From: Comamonadaceae bacterium
GTDB taxonomy: Bacteria; Pseudomonadota; Gammaproteobacteria; Burkholderiales; Burkholderiaceae_C
Assembly: GCA_027485235.1 (NCBI GenBank)
Contig: JAIXRJ010000046.1
Span: forward strand, 1 to 64,000
Direction: 5' to 3'
DNA length: 64,000 nucleotides
Part shown: piece after piece, positions 53,728-64,000 of the stretch
Layout of the letters: each line of letters starts with the position of its first letter
Numbering within the stretch: the stretch's first letter is position 1
Translations under genes and position numbers: made by a program
The notes under the pieces: model-generated
Database searches by the model: none
What the model saw: only the letters and a program-made list of their open reading frames with translations
Told to the model about the DNA's origin: nothing

Positions 53728-56031
53728 ATGAATTTTCCTTTTACTGGCGCACGATTGAGCCCTGCAGTGATGGCTATTTTGGCGTCGGCCTTGGCTTTCA
53801 TGCCAGCCCGGGCGGCCGAGCCATTCACTGTTCGCGACATTCGGGTGGAAGGGCTGCAACGAATTGAGCCGGGCACGGTGTTTGCTTCTTTGCCTTTCCG
53901 TGTTGGTGATCAGTACACCGATGACAAAGGTGCAGCGGGAATTCGGGCTTTATTTGCATTGGGTTTGTTCAAAGATGTGCGTTTGGAGACCCTGGGTGAT
54001 GTGCTGGTGGTTGTCGTGGAAGAGCGGCCATCTGTGGCAGCCGTTGAGTTCATTGGCCTCAAGGAGTTTGACAAAGATGTCTTGTTCAGGGCTCTCAAAG
54101 AGGTGGGCTTGGCTGAAGGGCGTCCGTACGACAAAGCCTTGGCAGACAAGGCAGAGCAGGAGCTCAAACGTCAATACATCAGCCGCAGTCTTTATGGTGC
54201 AGAGGTGGTCACAACAGCGACGCCGATCGATCGAAACCGCGTCAATCTGAGCTTCACCATCACCGAGGGTGGCCCCGCCAAGATCAGTCAAATTGAAATC
54301 GTGGGCAATAAAGCGTTTTCTGCGGACACCTTGCGCGACCAGTTCAATCTGGACACGGGTGGTTGGATGAGTTGGTACACCAAATCTGACCGTTATTCGC
54401 GCACCAAACTCAATGGCGACCTGGAGGCCTTGCGATCGTTTTATCTGGCGCGCGGATTCTTGGAATTCCGGATCGATTCGACGCAAGTGGCCATGTCGCC
54501 GGACAAGCAACAAATGTCCCTGAGCATCAACATTCACGAAGGTGAGCGCTTCGTGGTCTCAGGTGTCAAACTCGAAGGCAATTACCTCGACAAGGATGAG
54601 GAATTCAAATCTTTGGTCAAAATTGTTGCGGGTGAGGCCTACAACGCAGAAACTGTGGCCGAGACCACCAAAGCCTTCACCGAGTATTTTGGCCGCTTTG
54701 GTTTTGCCTTTGCGCGGGTAGAAGCCAAGCCGATCATTGATCGTCAAAACAACCGTGTTCAATTCGTGTTGATGGCTGAACCCTCGCGCCGCGCTTACGT
54801 GCGCCGTATCCTTGTGGCTGGCAACAACCGCACCCGTGACCAAGTCATTCGCCGAGAATTCAGACAATTGGAAGCCGCATGGTACGACGGCGACAAGATC
54901 AGTTTGTCGCGTGACCGCGTCAATCGTTTGGGTTATTTCACCGAGGTCAACGTCGACACGCAAGAAATACCGGGGGCGCCTGATCAGGTCGACTTGGTGT
55001 TCAGCGTGGCTGAAAAGCCAACTGGCAGCGTCTCTCTCGGTGCGGGCTTCTCATCGGCCGAAAAAGTCTCTTTGAGTTTCGGTATCCAGCAGGAAAATGC
55101 GTTCGGATCCGGTAATTATTTGGCCGTCCAAGTCAATACCAGCAAATTCAACCGCAACTACGTGCTCAGTACGACCGACCCGTATTTCACTCAAAACGGG
55201 ATCTCCCGTTCTATCGACCTCTTCCATCGGACCACTCGACCTTATTTGGGTGATCTGAACGCTTACAGCTTGGTCAATTCTGGATTGGGTTTGCGTTTTG
55301 GCGTGCCCTTGACCGAAACAGACCGTATCTTTGTGGGAGCCAACATGGAGCAGACTCAAATCGTGTCTGGCACGGGCTTGCCTTTGGAGTATCAGAACTA
55401 CGCCAACAAATTTGGGGTCAAAAGCACAGCTTTGCCTTTGACTTTGGGCTGGGCCAGGGATGGGCGTGACAGTGCATTGGTGCCTACACGTGGAAGCATG
55501 CAAAGCTTTACCGCTGATGTGAGTGTGGCCGGCGATGTTCGATATGCCCGAACCAATTATAAATTCCAGCAGTACGTGCCATTGAGCAAAAAATACACCT
55601 TGGCCTTCAACACGGATTTGGGTTGGGGTCAGGGGCTGAAAGGGCAGGATTACCCGCTGTTCAAGAATTTTTACGTGGGGGGACTGGGCAGTGTGCGTGG
55701 ATTCGAGCAGTCCACACTGGGGCCCAAGTCCACCAACTCCGGCATTTACTTGGGTGGACCGAAAAAAATGGTTTTCAACGTCGAATTCATCACGCCATTT
55801 CCTGGGGCCGGCAACGATCGGACCTTGCGCATGTTTGCGTTCACTGACGTGGGACGAGCGTTTGGCCAGGATGAAACTGTGTCACTCAATGAATTGCGTG
55901 CCTCGGCAGGTGTCGGTTTGAGCTGGATTTCGCCCATGGGGCCATTGCGCTTTTCTTATGCCGTGCCTTTCCGCCAGCAGACAGGCGATAGAATCCAAAA
56001 ACTCCAATTCCAAATCGGAACTTCTTTCTAA
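53728..56031 (+). CDS. bamA: Outer membrane protein assembly factor BamA
   Basis: The 767-residue protein inserts beta-barrel proteins in the outer membrane. After a signal peptide (cleavage near ARA-AEPF) come five POTRA domains (about 24-430) and the 16-strand barrel with the VRGFEQ motif in loop 6. It ends in Phe. The ATG at 53728 is preferred because it opens the signal peptide. Its stop overlaps the skp start (TAATG). It follows dxr directly; a TATGAT at 53677 could be a -10 of its own. Confidence 0.97.
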   Translation: MNFPFTGARLSPAVMAILASALAFMPARAAEPFTVRDIRVEGLQRIEPGTVFASLPFRVGDQYTDDKGAAGIRALFALGLFKDVRLETLGDVLVVVVEERPSVAAVEFIGLKEFDKDVLFRALKEVGLAEGRPYDKALADKAEQELKRQYISRSLYGAEVVTTATPIDRNRVNLSFTITEGGPAKISQIEIVGNKAFSADTLRDQFNLDTGGWMSWYTKSDRYSRTKLNGDLEALRSFYLARGFLEFRIDSTQVAMSPDKQQMSLSINIHEGERFVVSGVKLEGNYLDKDEEFKSLVKIVAGEAYNAETVAETTKAFTEYFGRFGFAFARVEAKPIIDRQNNRVQFVLMAEPSRRAYVRRILVAGNNRTRDQVIRREFRQLEAAWYDGDKISLSRDRVNRLGYFTEVNVDTQEIPGAPDQVDLVFSVAEKPTGSVSLGAGFSSAEKVSLSFGIQQENAFGSGNYLAVQVNTSKFNRNYVLSTTDPYFTQNGISRSIDLFHRTTRPYLGDLNAYSLVNSGLGLRFGVPLTETDRIFVGANMEQTQIVSGTGLPLEYQNYANKFGVKSTALPLTLGWARDGRDSALVPTRGSMQSFTADVSVAGDVRYARTNYKFQQYVPLSKKYTLAFNTDLGWGQGLKGQDYPLFKNFYVGGLGSVRGFEQSTLGPKSTNSGIYLGGPKKMVFNVEFITPFPGAGNDRTLRMFAFTDVGRAFGQDETVSLNELRASAGVGLSWISPMGPLRFSYAVPFRQQTGDRIQKLQFQIGTSF

Positions 56032-56549
56032 TGAAAACTTGCCGTCAATTTGTTTCACTGGCTCTTCTGAGCGGTGTTCTTGCTTTTGCTCCTTTGATCC
56101 AGGCTCAGGAATTCAAGCTGGGCTTTGTGAACACAGAGCGGATTTTCCGTGAAGCCGCGACAGCCAAACAAGCGCAAGCCAAACTTGAGCAAGAGTTTTC
56201 GCGGCGTGAAAAGGAATTGGTTGATGCTGGCAACACTTTGAAGCAAGCCTCAGAAAAATTCGAACGTGAAGCGCCCACTTTGGCTGAGTCACAACGCAAT
56301 TCACGTCAAAAGCAGTTGATTGATCAAGACCGTGAATTTCAACGCAAACGCCGTGAGTTCCAAGAAGATTTGAACGCTCGTAAAAATGAAGAGCAACAAA
56401 TCGTGGTCGAGCGCGCCAACCGCGCCGTCAAGCAAGTGGCTGAGGCTGAAAGATACGATGTTATTTTTCAAGAAGCTGTGTACATCAACCCCAAACACGA
56501 CATCACTGAAAAAGTCATCAAGGCCCTCAACGCCTCGGTTGGCAAATAA
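56031..56549 (+). CDS. skp: Periplasmic chaperone Skp/OmpH
   Basis: The 172-residue periplasmic protein has a signal peptide (cleavage near IQAQE), then the trimer core [12 protein letters not shown] and a long charged helical coiled coil (about residues 45-125) that carries unfolded outer-membrane proteins to BamA. The ATG overlaps the bamA stop by one base. Confidence 0.94.
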   Translation: MKTCRQFVSLALLSGVLAFAPLIQAQEFKLGFVNTERIFREAATAKQAQAKLEQEFSRREKELVDAGNTLKQASEKFEREAPTLAESQRNSRQKQLIDQDREFQRKRREFQEDLNARKNEEQQIVVERANRAVKQVAEAERYDVIFQEAVYINPKHDITEKVIKALNASVGK

Positions 56550-56569
56550 CAGGTTTTGCCCTGTCCAAG

Positions 56570-57559
56570 ATGGCATCGTTGAAGCTGGGTTCCATCATCG
56601 AAGCTTTGGGTGGCCGCTTGCTGGGTGATGCCCAACTGCTGATTGTTGGCTTGGCGCCTTTGCAAACTGCCCAGCCAGATCAGATCAGTTTTCTCAGCCA
56701 CGCACGTTATGAAAGCCACTTGACCAACAGTTTGGCCGGATGCGTGATCGTGTCTCCTGCATTCGAGGCGGCAGTAACTGGGCGCATGGCTGCGATCGTG
56801 ACCGATGACCCCTACCTTTATTTCGCTCGCCTGACCCGTTTGTGGAAACGTGAACAGCGCCAGCCCCTGGGTCCGCGTATCCACCCGACGGCGGTGGTGG
56901 ACCCTGATGCTTCCATTGCAGAAGATGCGGTGATCGGGCCCTTGTGTGTGGTCGAGCGGGGCGCGCGGGTGGGTGCAGCGTCTGTGCTCAAGTCCCGAGT
57001 CACCTTGGGAGAAAATTGCAGCATCGGCGCACGTTGCATGGTGCATTCGGGCGTTGTGATCGGGGCCGACGGTTTTGGATTCGCTTTGCACCAGGGGCAA
57101 TGGGAAAAGATTGAGCAACTGGGAGCCGTTCGCATTGGTAACGATGTCGAAATCGGCGCCAACACCTGCGTTGACCGCGGTGCATTGGAAGACACGGTCA
57201 TCGAAGATGGTGTCAAACTCGACAACCTGATTCAGATTGGGCACAACGTGCACATCGGTCAGCACACGGCGATGGCGGGTTGCGCAGGTGTCGCGGGCAG
57301 TGCCCGCATCGGTGCGCATTGCACGGTGGGCGGGGGTGCTGTCGTTTTGGGGCATTTGACTTTGGCCGACCATGTCCACATTTCAGCCGCATCGGTGGTC
57401 ACGCGCTCCATACTGCAGCCTGGCCAGTACACAGGCATGTTCCCTTTGGACAGCAATGCCCATTGGGAAAAAAATGCCGCCAGCCTCAAACAACTTTCCC
57501 GCTTGCGTGAACGGATCAGAGCGCTGGAGTCGGGCATCCAAAATAATAAGGAAATCTGA
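56570..57559 (+). CDS. lpxD: UDP-3-O-(3-hydroxyacyl)glucosamine N-acyltransferase
   Basis: The 329-residue enzyme adds the second acyl chain in lipid A synthesis. It has the N-terminal uridine-binding domain (FLSHARYE, about 1-100) and a left-handed beta helix of hexapeptide repeats (about 100-290; [14 protein letters not shown] includes the catalytic His area, [10 protein letters not shown]). A C-terminal helix follows. Confidence 0.96.
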   Translation: MASLKLGSIIEALGGRLLGDAQLLIVGLAPLQTAQPDQISFLSHARYESHLTNSLAGCVIVSPAFEAAVTGRMAAIVTDDPYLYFARLTRLWKREQRQPLGPRIHPTAVVDPDASIAEDAVIGPLCVVERGARVGAASVLKSRVTLGENCSIGARCMVHSGVVIGADGFGFALHQGQWEKIEQLGAVRIGNDVEIGANTCVDRGALEDTVIEDGVKLDNLIQIGHNVHIGQHTAMAGCAGVAGSARIGAHCTVGGGAVVLGHLTLADHVHISAASVVTRSILQPGQYTGMFPLDSNAHWEKNAASLKQLSRLRERIRALESGIQNNKEI

Positions 57560-57561
57560 AC

Positions 57562-58011
57562 ATGATGGACATTCACCAAATCCTCAAACAATTGCCGCAC
57601 CGCTACCCCATCTTGCTTGTGGACAGGGTGCTGGAGTTGGAGAAGGGTGTCCGTATCAAGGCGCTCAAAAATGTCTCCATCAATGAACCCTATTTTTCAG
57701 GTCATTTTCCGCACCGCCCCGTGATGCCGGGGGTCTTGATGCTGGAGGCTTTGGCGCAGGCAGCCGCATTGTTGGCTTTTGATACTTTAGGTGAGACCCC
57801 GGATGATCAAACCGTTTATTACTTTGCCGGTATCGATGGTGCGCGCTTCAAGCGCCCGGTGGAGCCCGGTGATCAATTGATTCTGGAAGTGGAATTGGAC
57901 CGCATGAAGGCAGGCATTTTCAAATTCAAGGCGCGTGCCAAGGTGGGTGGTGAAATTGCCACTGAGGCTGAGTTGATGTGCACCATGCGGAAAATTCCTT
58001 TAGCGGCTTGA
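57562..58011 (+). CDS. fabZ: 3-hydroxyacyl-ACP dehydratase
   Basis: The 149-residue hot-dog enzyme dehydrates hydroxyacyl-ACP in fatty acid synthesis. It has [13 protein letters not shown], the catalytic His in [20 protein letters not shown] and [10 protein letters not shown]. It starts two bases after the lpxD stop. Confidence 0.97.
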   Translation: MMDIHQILKQLPHRYPILLVDRVLELEKGVRIKALKNVSINEPYFSGHFPHRPVMPGVLMLEALAQAAALLAFDTLGETPDDQTVYYFAGIDGARFKRPVEPGDQLILEVELDRMKAGIFKFKARAKVGGEIATEAELMCTMRKIPLAA

Positions 58012-58016
58012 GCACC

Positions 58017-58811
58017 ATGAGCAAAATTCATCCAACGGCCATCATCAGCTCGAGCGCTGAGATCGACAGTTCGGTAACCGTTGGGCCATACAGTGTGATT
58101 GGCCCGCATGTGCGCCTTGGTGAAGGCACCACAGTGGCCAGCCATTGCGTGATTGAAGGCCACACCACGATTGGTCGTGATAACCGTATTTTTCAGTTCA
58201 GTTCCTTGGGAGCGGTGCCACAGGACAAGAAATACAACAACGAGCCTTGTGAACTGGTCATCGGCGACCGCAATACCATCCGAGAGTTTTGCACCTTCAA
58301 CATTGGCTCTCCTGGTGATCGTGCGGTGACCTCGGTGGGCAACGACAACTGGATCATGGCTTATGTGCATTTGGCGCACGATTGCCAAGTGGGCAACCAC
58401 ACCATTTTTGCCAACAACACCCAATTGGCGGGACATGTGGTGGTCGATGACTGGGTCATTCTGGGTGGCTTCACGGTGGTGCATCAGTTTTGCCGTATTG
58501 GTGCACACAGCTTCACCGCCATGAATTCTTTGTTGTTTGCCGATCTGCCCCCTTTTGTGATGGCCCAAGGACAACCGGCTCAGGCACGCTCCATGAACTT
58601 TGAGGGTTTACGTCGTCGGGGTTTTTCGCCGGCAAGAATCGCTGCCGTCAAAGCCATGCACAAAACTCTTTACCGTGAGGGTCTGTCATTGGCTGAGGCC
58701 GTGACGCGCATGGCAGTTCTGATTGACTCAAGCCCCGAGGCCGCCGACGATGTGAAGATGATGTTGGACTTTTTGTCGACGGCTTCACCGCAACGCGGTA
58801 TTGTTCGTTGA
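58017..58811 (+). CDS. lpxA: UDP-N-acetylglucosamine acyltransferase
   Basis: The 264-residue enzyme starts lipid A synthesis. It is a left-handed beta helix with [38 protein letters not shown] with the catalytic His and a C-terminal helical part from about residue 190. The ATG at 58017 (MSKIHPTA) is the family start, five bases behind fabZ. Confidence 0.97.
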   Translation: MSKIHPTAIISSSAEIDSSVTVGPYSVIGPHVRLGEGTTVASHCVIEGHTTIGRDNRIFQFSSLGAVPQDKKYNNEPCELVIGDRNTIREFCTFNIGSPGDRAVTSVGNDNWIMAYVHLAHDCQVGNHTIFANNTQLAGHVVVDDWVILGGFTVVHQFCRIGAHSFTAMNSLLFADLPPFVMAQGQPAQARSMNFEGLRRRGFSPARIAAVKAMHKTLYREGLSLAEAVTRMAVLIDSSPEAADDVKMMLDFLSTASPQRGIVR

Positions 58812-58817
58812 GTGTGG

Positions 58818-59993
58818 ATGCTCGATCCCATGACGCCACAGCAGCAAGCCCCTTCGGGGGCTTTGTCCTTTGGCATGGTGGCCGGAGAAGCATCCGGTGA
58901 TTTGTTGGCGGGTCTGCTGATTCAAGGGCTCAGGCAGCGTTGGCCACTGGCCCATGGCTTTGGCATCGGAGGCCCACGCATGGCCGATTTGGGCTTTGAT
59001 GCCTGGTGGCCGCATGAACGATTGGCGGTTCGCGGTTATGTGGAGGTGTTGCGCCATTACCGCGGCATTGTGGCGATCCGTGAGCAACTCAAGCAACGGC
59101 TTTTGGCCTCATCACCAGATATTTTCATTGGGGTGGATGCCCCTGATTTCAATCTGGATTTGGAAGCGCATCTCAAAGCAGCAGGCATTCCCACGGTTCA
59201 CTTTGTGTGTCCTTCGATTTGGGCTTGGCGGCCGGAGCGCATTGAAAAAATCAAACGCAGCGTCGACCACATGCTGTGTATTTTTCCATTTGAGCCCGAG
59301 TTGTTGGCGCGCGCCGGCATTGAAGCAAGCTATGTCGGGCATCCCCTGGCGCAAACCATTCCCATGGTGTCGGACCGCGCAGCGGCCAGGCAATCCCTGG
59401 GTGTGGCGACGGGCGTTCCTGTGGTTGCTTTACTGCCTGGCAGTCGCCAATCTGAGCTTGAGCATTTGGTGCCACGCTTTATCCAAGCGGCGCAGATCAT
59501 GCAACGGCAGCAGCCCAGTCTGCAGTTTGTCTTGCCCGCGATTCCTGGTTTGCAGGCGCTGGTTTTCAAGTTGGTGGCCGAGCAAGGGGTGCTGAAAGGA
59601 CTCAAAGTCCTGACAGGACAATCGCACTTGGCCTTGGCTGCCTGCGATGTCACATTGATCGCCAGCGGCACGGCCACGCTGGAGGCGGCTTTGTTCAAGC
59701 GGCCCATGGTGATTGCGTACCACATGAACTGGCTGACCTGGCAGATCATGAAACGCCAGCAACTGCAGCCTTGGGTGGGCTTGCCCAATATCCTCTGCCA
59801 GGACTTTCTGGTGCCCGAATTGCTGCAGGAACGCTGCACGCCCGCGGCCTTGGCCCAAGCTTGTTTGTCTTGGTTGTCCGCGCCTGACCGCGTCGACGCT
59901 TTGCAGGTCCATTTTGAACAATTGCACTTCACCTTGCAGCGCGACACGGCCCAACTCTCGACCCATGCCCTCGAAAAAGTTCTCTCGCGCTGA
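58818..59993 (+). CDS. lpxB: Lipid-A-disaccharide synthase
   Basis: The roughly 391-residue GT19 glycosyltransferase joins UDP-diacylglucosamine and lipid X. It has [42 protein letters not shown] and [13 protein letters not shown] at 58812 and ATGs at 58818 and 58830 are possible starts; the conserved fold begins after all three. The stop lies inside rnhB, which overlaps by 29 bases. Confidence 0.96.
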   Translation: MLDPMTPQQQAPSGALSFGMVAGEASGDLLAGLLIQGLRQRWPLAHGFGIGGPRMADLGFDAWWPHERLAVRGYVEVLRHYRGIVAIREQLKQRLLASSPDIFIGVDAPDFNLDLEAHLKAAGIPTVHFVCPSIWAWRPERIEKIKRSVDHMLCIFPFEPELLARAGIEASYVGHPLAQTIPMVSDRAAARQSLGVATGVPVVALLPGSRQSELEHLVPRFIQAAQIMQRQQPSLQFVLPAIPGLQALVFKLVAEQGVLKGLKVLTGQSHLALAACDVTLIASGTATLEAALFKRPMVIAYHMNWLTWQIMKRQQLQPWVGLPNILCQDFLVPELLQERCTPAALAQACLSWLSAPDRVDALQVHFEQLHFTLQRDTAQLSTHALEKVLSR

Positions 59994-60582
59994 TCAGCCT
60001 GGTTTGCGTTTTGACGTCTCCGGTCTGGTGGCCGGGGTGGACGAGGCCGGACGTGGCCCGTTGGCGGGTCCGGTGGTCGCAGCAGCGGTGATCCTGGACG
60101 ATCTGAATCCCATTCGCGGACTGAACGACTCCAAAAAACTCACGGCCAAGCGCCGTGAGGCCTTGTTTGACGAGATCAGGTCTCGGGCTTTGTGTTTCGC
60201 CATCGCCGAGGCGACGGTGCAAGAGATTGACCAGATCAACATCTTGCAGGCCACGATGCTCGCCATGAAGCGTGCCGTGGAGTCCCTTCGCTTGCCGCCT
60301 AAGCTGGTTCTGGTCGACGGGAACCGTCTGCCCACTTTGTCGATTTACTCCGAAGCCATTGTCAACGGCGACGCGTTGGTGCCCGCCATCTCGGCGGCTT
60401 CCATTTTGGCCAAGGTGCACCGCGACCGTTTGTGCAAAGCCTTGCACCAACAGTACCCCTTGTATGGGTTTGAGCAACACAAGGGTTATGGCACAGCGCA
60501 GCATTTGGCCGCTTTGCAGGCCCATGGTCCCGCCGCCTGCCATCGCATGACATTTGCTCCTGTGGCCAGGAGTGTCCGATGA
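59965..60582 (+). CDS. rnhB: Ribonuclease HII
   Basis: The 205-residue enzyme cleaves RNA in RNA-DNA hybrids and single ribonucleotides. [17 protein letters not shown] has the catalytic DE pair at 26-27; the other acids are near VLVDGN and the VHRDR area. The ATG at 59965 is preferred, overlapping lpxB by 29 bases. Its stop overlaps the next gene by ATGA. Confidence 0.96.
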   Translation: MPSKKFSRADQPGLRFDVSGLVAGVDEAGRGPLAGPVVAAAVILDDLNPIRGLNDSKKLTAKRREALFDEIRSRALCFAIAEATVQEIDQINILQATMLAMKRAVESLRLPPKLVLVDGNRLPTLSIYSEAIVNGDALVPAISAASILAKVHRDRLCKALHQQYPLYGFEQHKGYGTAQHLAALQAHGPAACHRMTFAPVARSVR

Positions 60583-61352
60583 AAACGATCAGCTCACGCG
60601 ATAACCCACAGCTCAAAGCCTGGCGGCGATTGGCCCAGGACAGCACGGCTTACCGCAAAGCGGGGCAATTCTGGTTGGAGGGCGATCATCTGTGCCGTGC
60701 TGCGCTGGAGCGCGACGTGCGTCCGGTTCAGGTGGTGCTGACCGAGTCGTTTCAAGCCGAGCAGGGCGAACAATGGCTGGGGCTGACCGATCAGTTGTTT
60801 GTGGTGCCCGATGCCTTGTTTGCGAGCCTCAGTGGCTTGGAGTCACCTGGCCGGATGGGTTTTGTGGTGGCGTGGCAAGCCGCCCGTGAGGTGTTGCCAG
60901 ATGCCCCCACGGTGGTGCTGGACCGATTGCAGGACGCAGGCAATGTCGGCGCCATCCTGCGTTGTGCCTCGGCTTTTGGTTATCGCCAGGTACTGGCCAT
61001 CAAGGGCGCAGCGGCCTTGTGGTCGCCCAAGGTGCTTCGGGCCGGTATGGGGGCGCATTTTGGCCTCCATTTGGTCGAGTCGCTCAGTGAGGCCGATGTG
61101 GCCACTTTGCAGGTTCCCTTGCTGACCACCAGTTCCCACGAGGGGCCTTTTTTGCATGCCTTGCTTCAAGCGGGAGATTTGCCCAAAAATTGTGCATGGG
61201 TCTTCGGCCACGAAGGGCAGGGCGTGAGCGCCAATCTGATGGCCATGGCCCGACATCAGGTTCGCATTGCTCAGCCGGGCGGAGAAGAATCGCTCAATGT
61301 GGCCACCGCAGCGGCCATTTGTCTGCACGCGAGCGCAACCGCAGGGGCATGA
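60579..61352 (+). CDS. TrmH/SpoU-family RNA methyltransferase
   Basis: The 257-residue SPOUT methyltransferase has an N-terminal substrate-binding domain (about 1-95) and the knot domain with [29 protein letters not shown] and [15 protein letters not shown]. It methylates ribose in rRNA or tRNA, but the target cannot be told. Its start overlaps the rnhB stop by ATGA, and the pair is often found in this order in Burkholderiales. Confidence 0.91.
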   Translation: MKTISSRDNPQLKAWRRLAQDSTAYRKAGQFWLEGDHLCRAALERDVRPVQVVLTESFQAEQGEQWLGLTDQLFVVPDALFASLSGLESPGRMGFVVAWQAAREVLPDAPTVVLDRLQDAGNVGAILRCASAFGYRQVLAIKGAAALWSPKVLRAGMGAHFGLHLVESLSEADVATLQVPLLTTSSHEGPFLHALLQAGDLPKNCAWVFGHEGQGVSANLMAMARHQVRIAQPGGEESLNVATAAAICLHASATAGA

Positions 61353-61418
61353 GCGCTTGGCGGTTTGGCATCTGGGTCATGATGGGTGATTTGTCAGGGT
61401 TTACTAGTGGTCCTCGGC

Positions 61419-61424
61419 TACAAT
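61419..61424 (+). promoter_or_regulatory. Probable -10 element of carAB
   Basis: TACAAT lies in the 199-base gap before carA. TTGTCA upstream is too far away (22 bases) to be a standard -35. The leader downstream contains a small hairpin near 61497 (GAGAT/ATCTC). Confidence 0.35.
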
Positions 61425-61551
61425 AGTGGGCTTTCCCGCATCAACCTGTACGCCACAGTCCATCCCAGGCCCAATCCTCGAACAAGCAGCCAAAAAGAGA
61501 TCACATCTCTGGTGAGTGCTGAGGCGTACCCGAACTATTCCGGAGAACCCA

Positions 61552-62715
61552 GTGCTTTTGTCTCTTCAGGGAACCTTCCCGCCCGCCATCTTGGCGCTCG
61601 CAGACGGCACGGTCTTTATCGGCAACTCGATCGGAGCCACCGGCTCCACAGTCGGCGAAGTGGTGTTCAACACCTCGCTCACCGGCTACCAAGAAATCCT
61701 CACCGACCCCAGTTACTGCCAGCAGATCGTCACTTTGACGTACCCGCACATTGGCAACTATGGTGTCAATGCGGAAGACGTCGAAGCCGATCAAGTCCAC
61801 GCCGCTGGCTTGATCATCAAAGATCTGCCTTTGATCGCGAGCAACTTTCGATCTAACCAAACACTTTCCGCTTACCTGATCGACGCAGGTACGGTGGCCA
61901 TTGCCAACATTGACACCCGTCAACTCACACGCATCTTGCGCACCAAGGGCGCGCAAAACGGCGCGATTGTGGGCTTGGCCAAAGGCCAGGAAGTCACTCA
62001 GGCCGTGATCGACCAAGCGGTGGCCGCTGCCAAAGGTGCGCCCAACATGGCTGGCCTCGATCTGGCGCAAAAAGTCACCGTGTCCAATTCGTACGAGTGG
62101 ACTCAAACCGAGTGGACCTTGGGCGAAGGCTACGGCAACTTGACCGAGCCCAAGTTCCATGTGGTGGCGTACGACTTTGGCGTCAAGAAAAACATCTTGC
62201 GCATGTTGGCCGAGCGCGGTTGCAAAGTGACCGTGGTGCCTGCCAAGACACCTGCAGCGGATGTGCTCCAGTACAAGCCAGACGGCATTTTCTTGTCCAA
62301 CGGCCCTGGCGACCCACAACCTTGCGACTACGCGATTGCTGCGGCTGCCGAGTTGATCGAAACCGGCATCCCCACCTTTGGCATTTGCCTGGGTCACCAG
62401 ATCATGGCTTTGGCCAGCGGTGCCAAGACTTTCAAGATGAAGTTTGGCCACCACGGTGCCAACCATCCGGTGAAAGACCTCGACACCGGCCGCGTGTCCA
62501 TCACCAGCCAAAACCACGGTTTTGCAGTGGACGAAAAGTCTTTGTCCGCCAACTTGCGTGCCACACACGTGTCTTTGTTTGACGGCACCTTGCAGGGCCT
62601 GGCCCGCACCGACAAGCCCGCGTTCTGCTTCCAGGGTCACCCCGAGGCATCGCCTGGCCCCCACGACATTGCTTACCTCTTTGACCGCTTCATCCACCTG
62701 ATGGAGGCGAAATAA
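61552..62715 (+). CDS. carA: Carbamoyl-phosphate synthase small subunit (glutaminase)
   Basis: The 387-residue subunit releases ammonia from glutamine for carbamoyl phosphate, used in arginine and pyrimidine synthesis. Its class I amidotransferase domain has the nucleophile Cys279 in [10 protein letters not shown] and the His/Glu of [10 protein letters not shown]. The N-terminal domain begins [17 protein letters not shown]. The start is a GTG at 61552 with CGGAGA six bases upstream; no ATG is available at this place. carB starts one base after the stop. Confidence 0.97.
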   Translation: MLLSLQGTFPPAILALADGTVFIGNSIGATGSTVGEVVFNTSLTGYQEILTDPSYCQQIVTLTYPHIGNYGVNAEDVEADQVHAAGLIIKDLPLIASNFRSNQTLSAYLIDAGTVAIANIDTRQLTRILRTKGAQNGAIVGLAKGQEVTQAVIDQAVAAAKGAPNMAGLDLAQKVTVSNSYEWTQTEWTLGEGYGNLTEPKFHVVAYDFGVKKNILRMLAERGCKVTVVPAKTPAADVLQYKPDGIFLSNGPGDPQPCDYAIAAAAELIETGIPTFGICLGHQIMALASGAKTFKMKFGHHGANHPVKDLDTGRVSITSQNHGFAVDEKSLSANLRATHVSLFDGTLQGLARTDKPAFCFQGHPEASPGPHDIAYLFDRFIHLMEAK

Positions 62716-62716
62716 C

Positions 62717-64000
62717 ATGCCAAAGCGCACAGACCTCAAAAGCATCCTCATCATTGGCGCCGGCCCGATCATCATTGGTCAGGCCTGCGAGTTCGACTAC
62801 TCCGGCGTGCAGGCTTGCAAAGCCTTGCGCGAAGAGGGCTACAAAGTCATCCTGATCAATAGCAACCCTGCCACGATCATGACCGACCCGGCCACGGCCG
62901 ACGTGACCTACATCGAGCCCATCACTTGGCAAACGGTCGAGAAGATCATTGCCAAAGAGCGCCCTGATGCGATCTTGCCGACCATGGGTGGCCAGACCGC
63001 GCTCAACTGCGCTTTGGACTTGTGGCACAACGGCGTGCTCGACAAGTACAAGGTGGAGCTGATTGGCGCGACACCTGAAGCCATCGACAAAGCCGAAGAC
63101 CGCTTGAAGTTCAAGGACGCCATGACCAAGATCGGTCTGGGATCGGCTCGCTCCGGCATCGCCCACAGCATGGAAGAAGCTTGGGACGTGCAAAAGACTT
63201 TGGGTTTCCCCACGGTCATTCGCCCCAGCTTCACGCTGGGCGGCACGGGCGGCGGTATTGCCTACAACCCAGAAGAGTTCGAAACCATTTGCAAACGCGG
63301 TCTGGAGGCATCGCCCACCACCGAGTTGTTGATTGAAGAGTCTTTGCTGGGTTGGAAAGAGTACGAGATGGAAGTGGTGCGCGACAAGGCGGACAACTGC
63401 ATCATCGTGTGCTCGATCGAAAACCTGGACCCCATGGGCGTGCACACCGGTGACTCGATCACCGTGGCCCCTGCCCAGACGCTGACCGACAAGGAATACC
63501 AGATTCTGCGCAACGCCTCTTTGGCCGTGCTGCGTGAGATCGGTGTGGACACCGGCGGCTCCAACGTGCAGTTCTCGATCAACCCTAAAGACGGCCGCAT
63601 GGTCGTCATTGAGATGAATCCCCGCGTGTCGCGTTCCTCGGCCTTGGCCTCCAAAGCCACGGGTTTCCCGATCGCCAAAGTCGCAGCCAAGCTGGCGGTG
63701 GGTTACACCCTCGACGAGTTGCGCAACGACATCACCGGTGGTGCCACGCCTGCTTCGTTCGAGCCTTCGATCGATTACGTCGTCACCAAGATCCCACGTT
63801 TTGCGTTCGAAAAATTCCCCACCGCCGACAGCCGTTTGACCACCCAAATGAAGTCGGTGGGCGAGGTGATGGCCATGGGCCGCACCTTCCAAGAGTCGTT
63901 CCAGAAAGCCCTGCGCGGTCTGGAAGTCGGCGTGGACGGCATGAACGAGAAAACCCAAGACCGCGAAGTGCTCGAGAAAGAACTGGGCGAGCCCGGTCCC
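62717..64000 (+). CDS. carB: Carbamoyl-phosphate synthase large subunit, 3' end outside window
   Basis: The first 428 residues of about 1,080 are present. The start [20 protein letters not shown] is typical, with the ATP-grasp carboxyphosphate domain ([17 protein letters not shown]) and [18 protein letters not shown]. The gene follows carA by one base. It is cut by the window edge, so integrity of the rest is not known. Confidence 0.97.
   Translation, partial: MPKRTDLKSILIIGAGPIIIGQACEFDYSGVQACKALREEGYKVILINSNPATIMTDPATADVTYIEPITWQTVEKIIAKERPDAILPTMGGQTALNCALDLWHNGVLDKYKVELIGATPEAIDKAEDRLKFKDAMTKIGLGSARSGIAHSMEEAWDVQKTLGFPTVIRPSFTLGGTGGGIAYNPEEFETICKRGLEASPTTELLIEESLLGWKEYEMEVVRDKADNCIIVCSIENLDPMGVHTGDSITVAPAQTLTDKEYQILRNASLAVLREIGVDTGGSNVQFSINPKDGRMVVIEMNPRVSRSSALASKATGFPIAKVAAKLAVGYTLDELRNDITGGATPASFEPSIDYVVTKIPRFAFEKFPTADSRLTTQMKSVGEVMAMGRTFQESFQKALRGLEVGVDGMNEKTQDREVLEKELGEPGP

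Overview
The window reads as a chromosomal segment of a betaproteobacterium of the order Burkholderiales, most like the family Comamonadaceae. The basis is the gene set and order (ribE-ribBA-ribH-nusB; rpsB-tsf-pyrH-frr; bamA-skp-lpxD-fabZ-lpxA-lpxB-rnhB; phaR; a Bug-type solute receptor) and the character of the proteins. This is recognition from family knowledge, not a database search. Most genes are housekeeping. The accessory part is roughly positions 1-11,440.

Region 1 (1-11,440, accessory). It opens with a truncated heavy-metal-type RND efflux pump gene and a small periplasmic protein gene. A TonB-dependent receptor with a His-rich plug follows, together with a helix-turn-helix gene broken by an in-frame stop. 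Two 98-bp direct repeats (2928-3025 and 5742-5839) bracket the receptor and the broken gene. Next is a tightly coupled five-gene minus-strand operon in transcription order: PqqD-like protein, HPr-kinase-like P-loop protein, two family 2 glycosyltransferases and a nucleotidyltransferase-fold protein. No characterised product is known to me for this combination. Its PqqD-like protein carries a 55-residue tail that resembles a RiPP substrate, which makes the operon the best candidate for an undescribed system. The region ends with a decayed tyrosine integrase next to a tRNA-Gly(CCC) gene, the usual scar of a genomic island.

Region 2 (11,441-29,400). A Bug-family receptor, gabD and alaS come first. 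Then follows an envelope-sugar cluster: a UDP-glucuronate-4-epimerase-like gene diverges from PAP2 phosphatase, polyprenyl-phosphate glycosyltransferase, ArnT-like GT83 and a second PAP2 phosphatase. This fits removal of lipid A phosphates and decoration with a uronic acid or aminosugar. RluA-type pseudouridine synthase, trmB, gluQ, a renalase-like flavoprotein, a LysR regulator divergent from pirin and quinone oxidoreductase (with a near-perfect palindrome between them), and a DUF599 membrane protein follow.

Region 3 (29,400-48,200). dnaE; a quinone oxidoreductase; a Tol operon (aminotransferase-ybgC-tolQ-tolR-tolA) with no tolB or pal behind tolA; the riboflavin operon ribE-ribBA-ribH-nusB, whose RibBA has a degenerate cyclohydrolase half; phaR; rimO; tRNA-Leu(CAG); RNase R without the usual N-terminal helix-turn-helix region; nnrE/nnrD fusion; and an amidase.

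Region 4 (48,200-64,000). The translation, envelope and lipid A supercluster: rpsB (structured leader, attenuator before tsf), tsf, pyrH, frr, cdsA, dxr, bamA, skp, lpxD, fabZ, lpxA, lpxB, rnhB, an RNA methyltransferase, carA and the start of carB. Two genes that usually sit in this cluster, uppS (between frr and cdsA) and rseP (between dxr and bamA), are absent.
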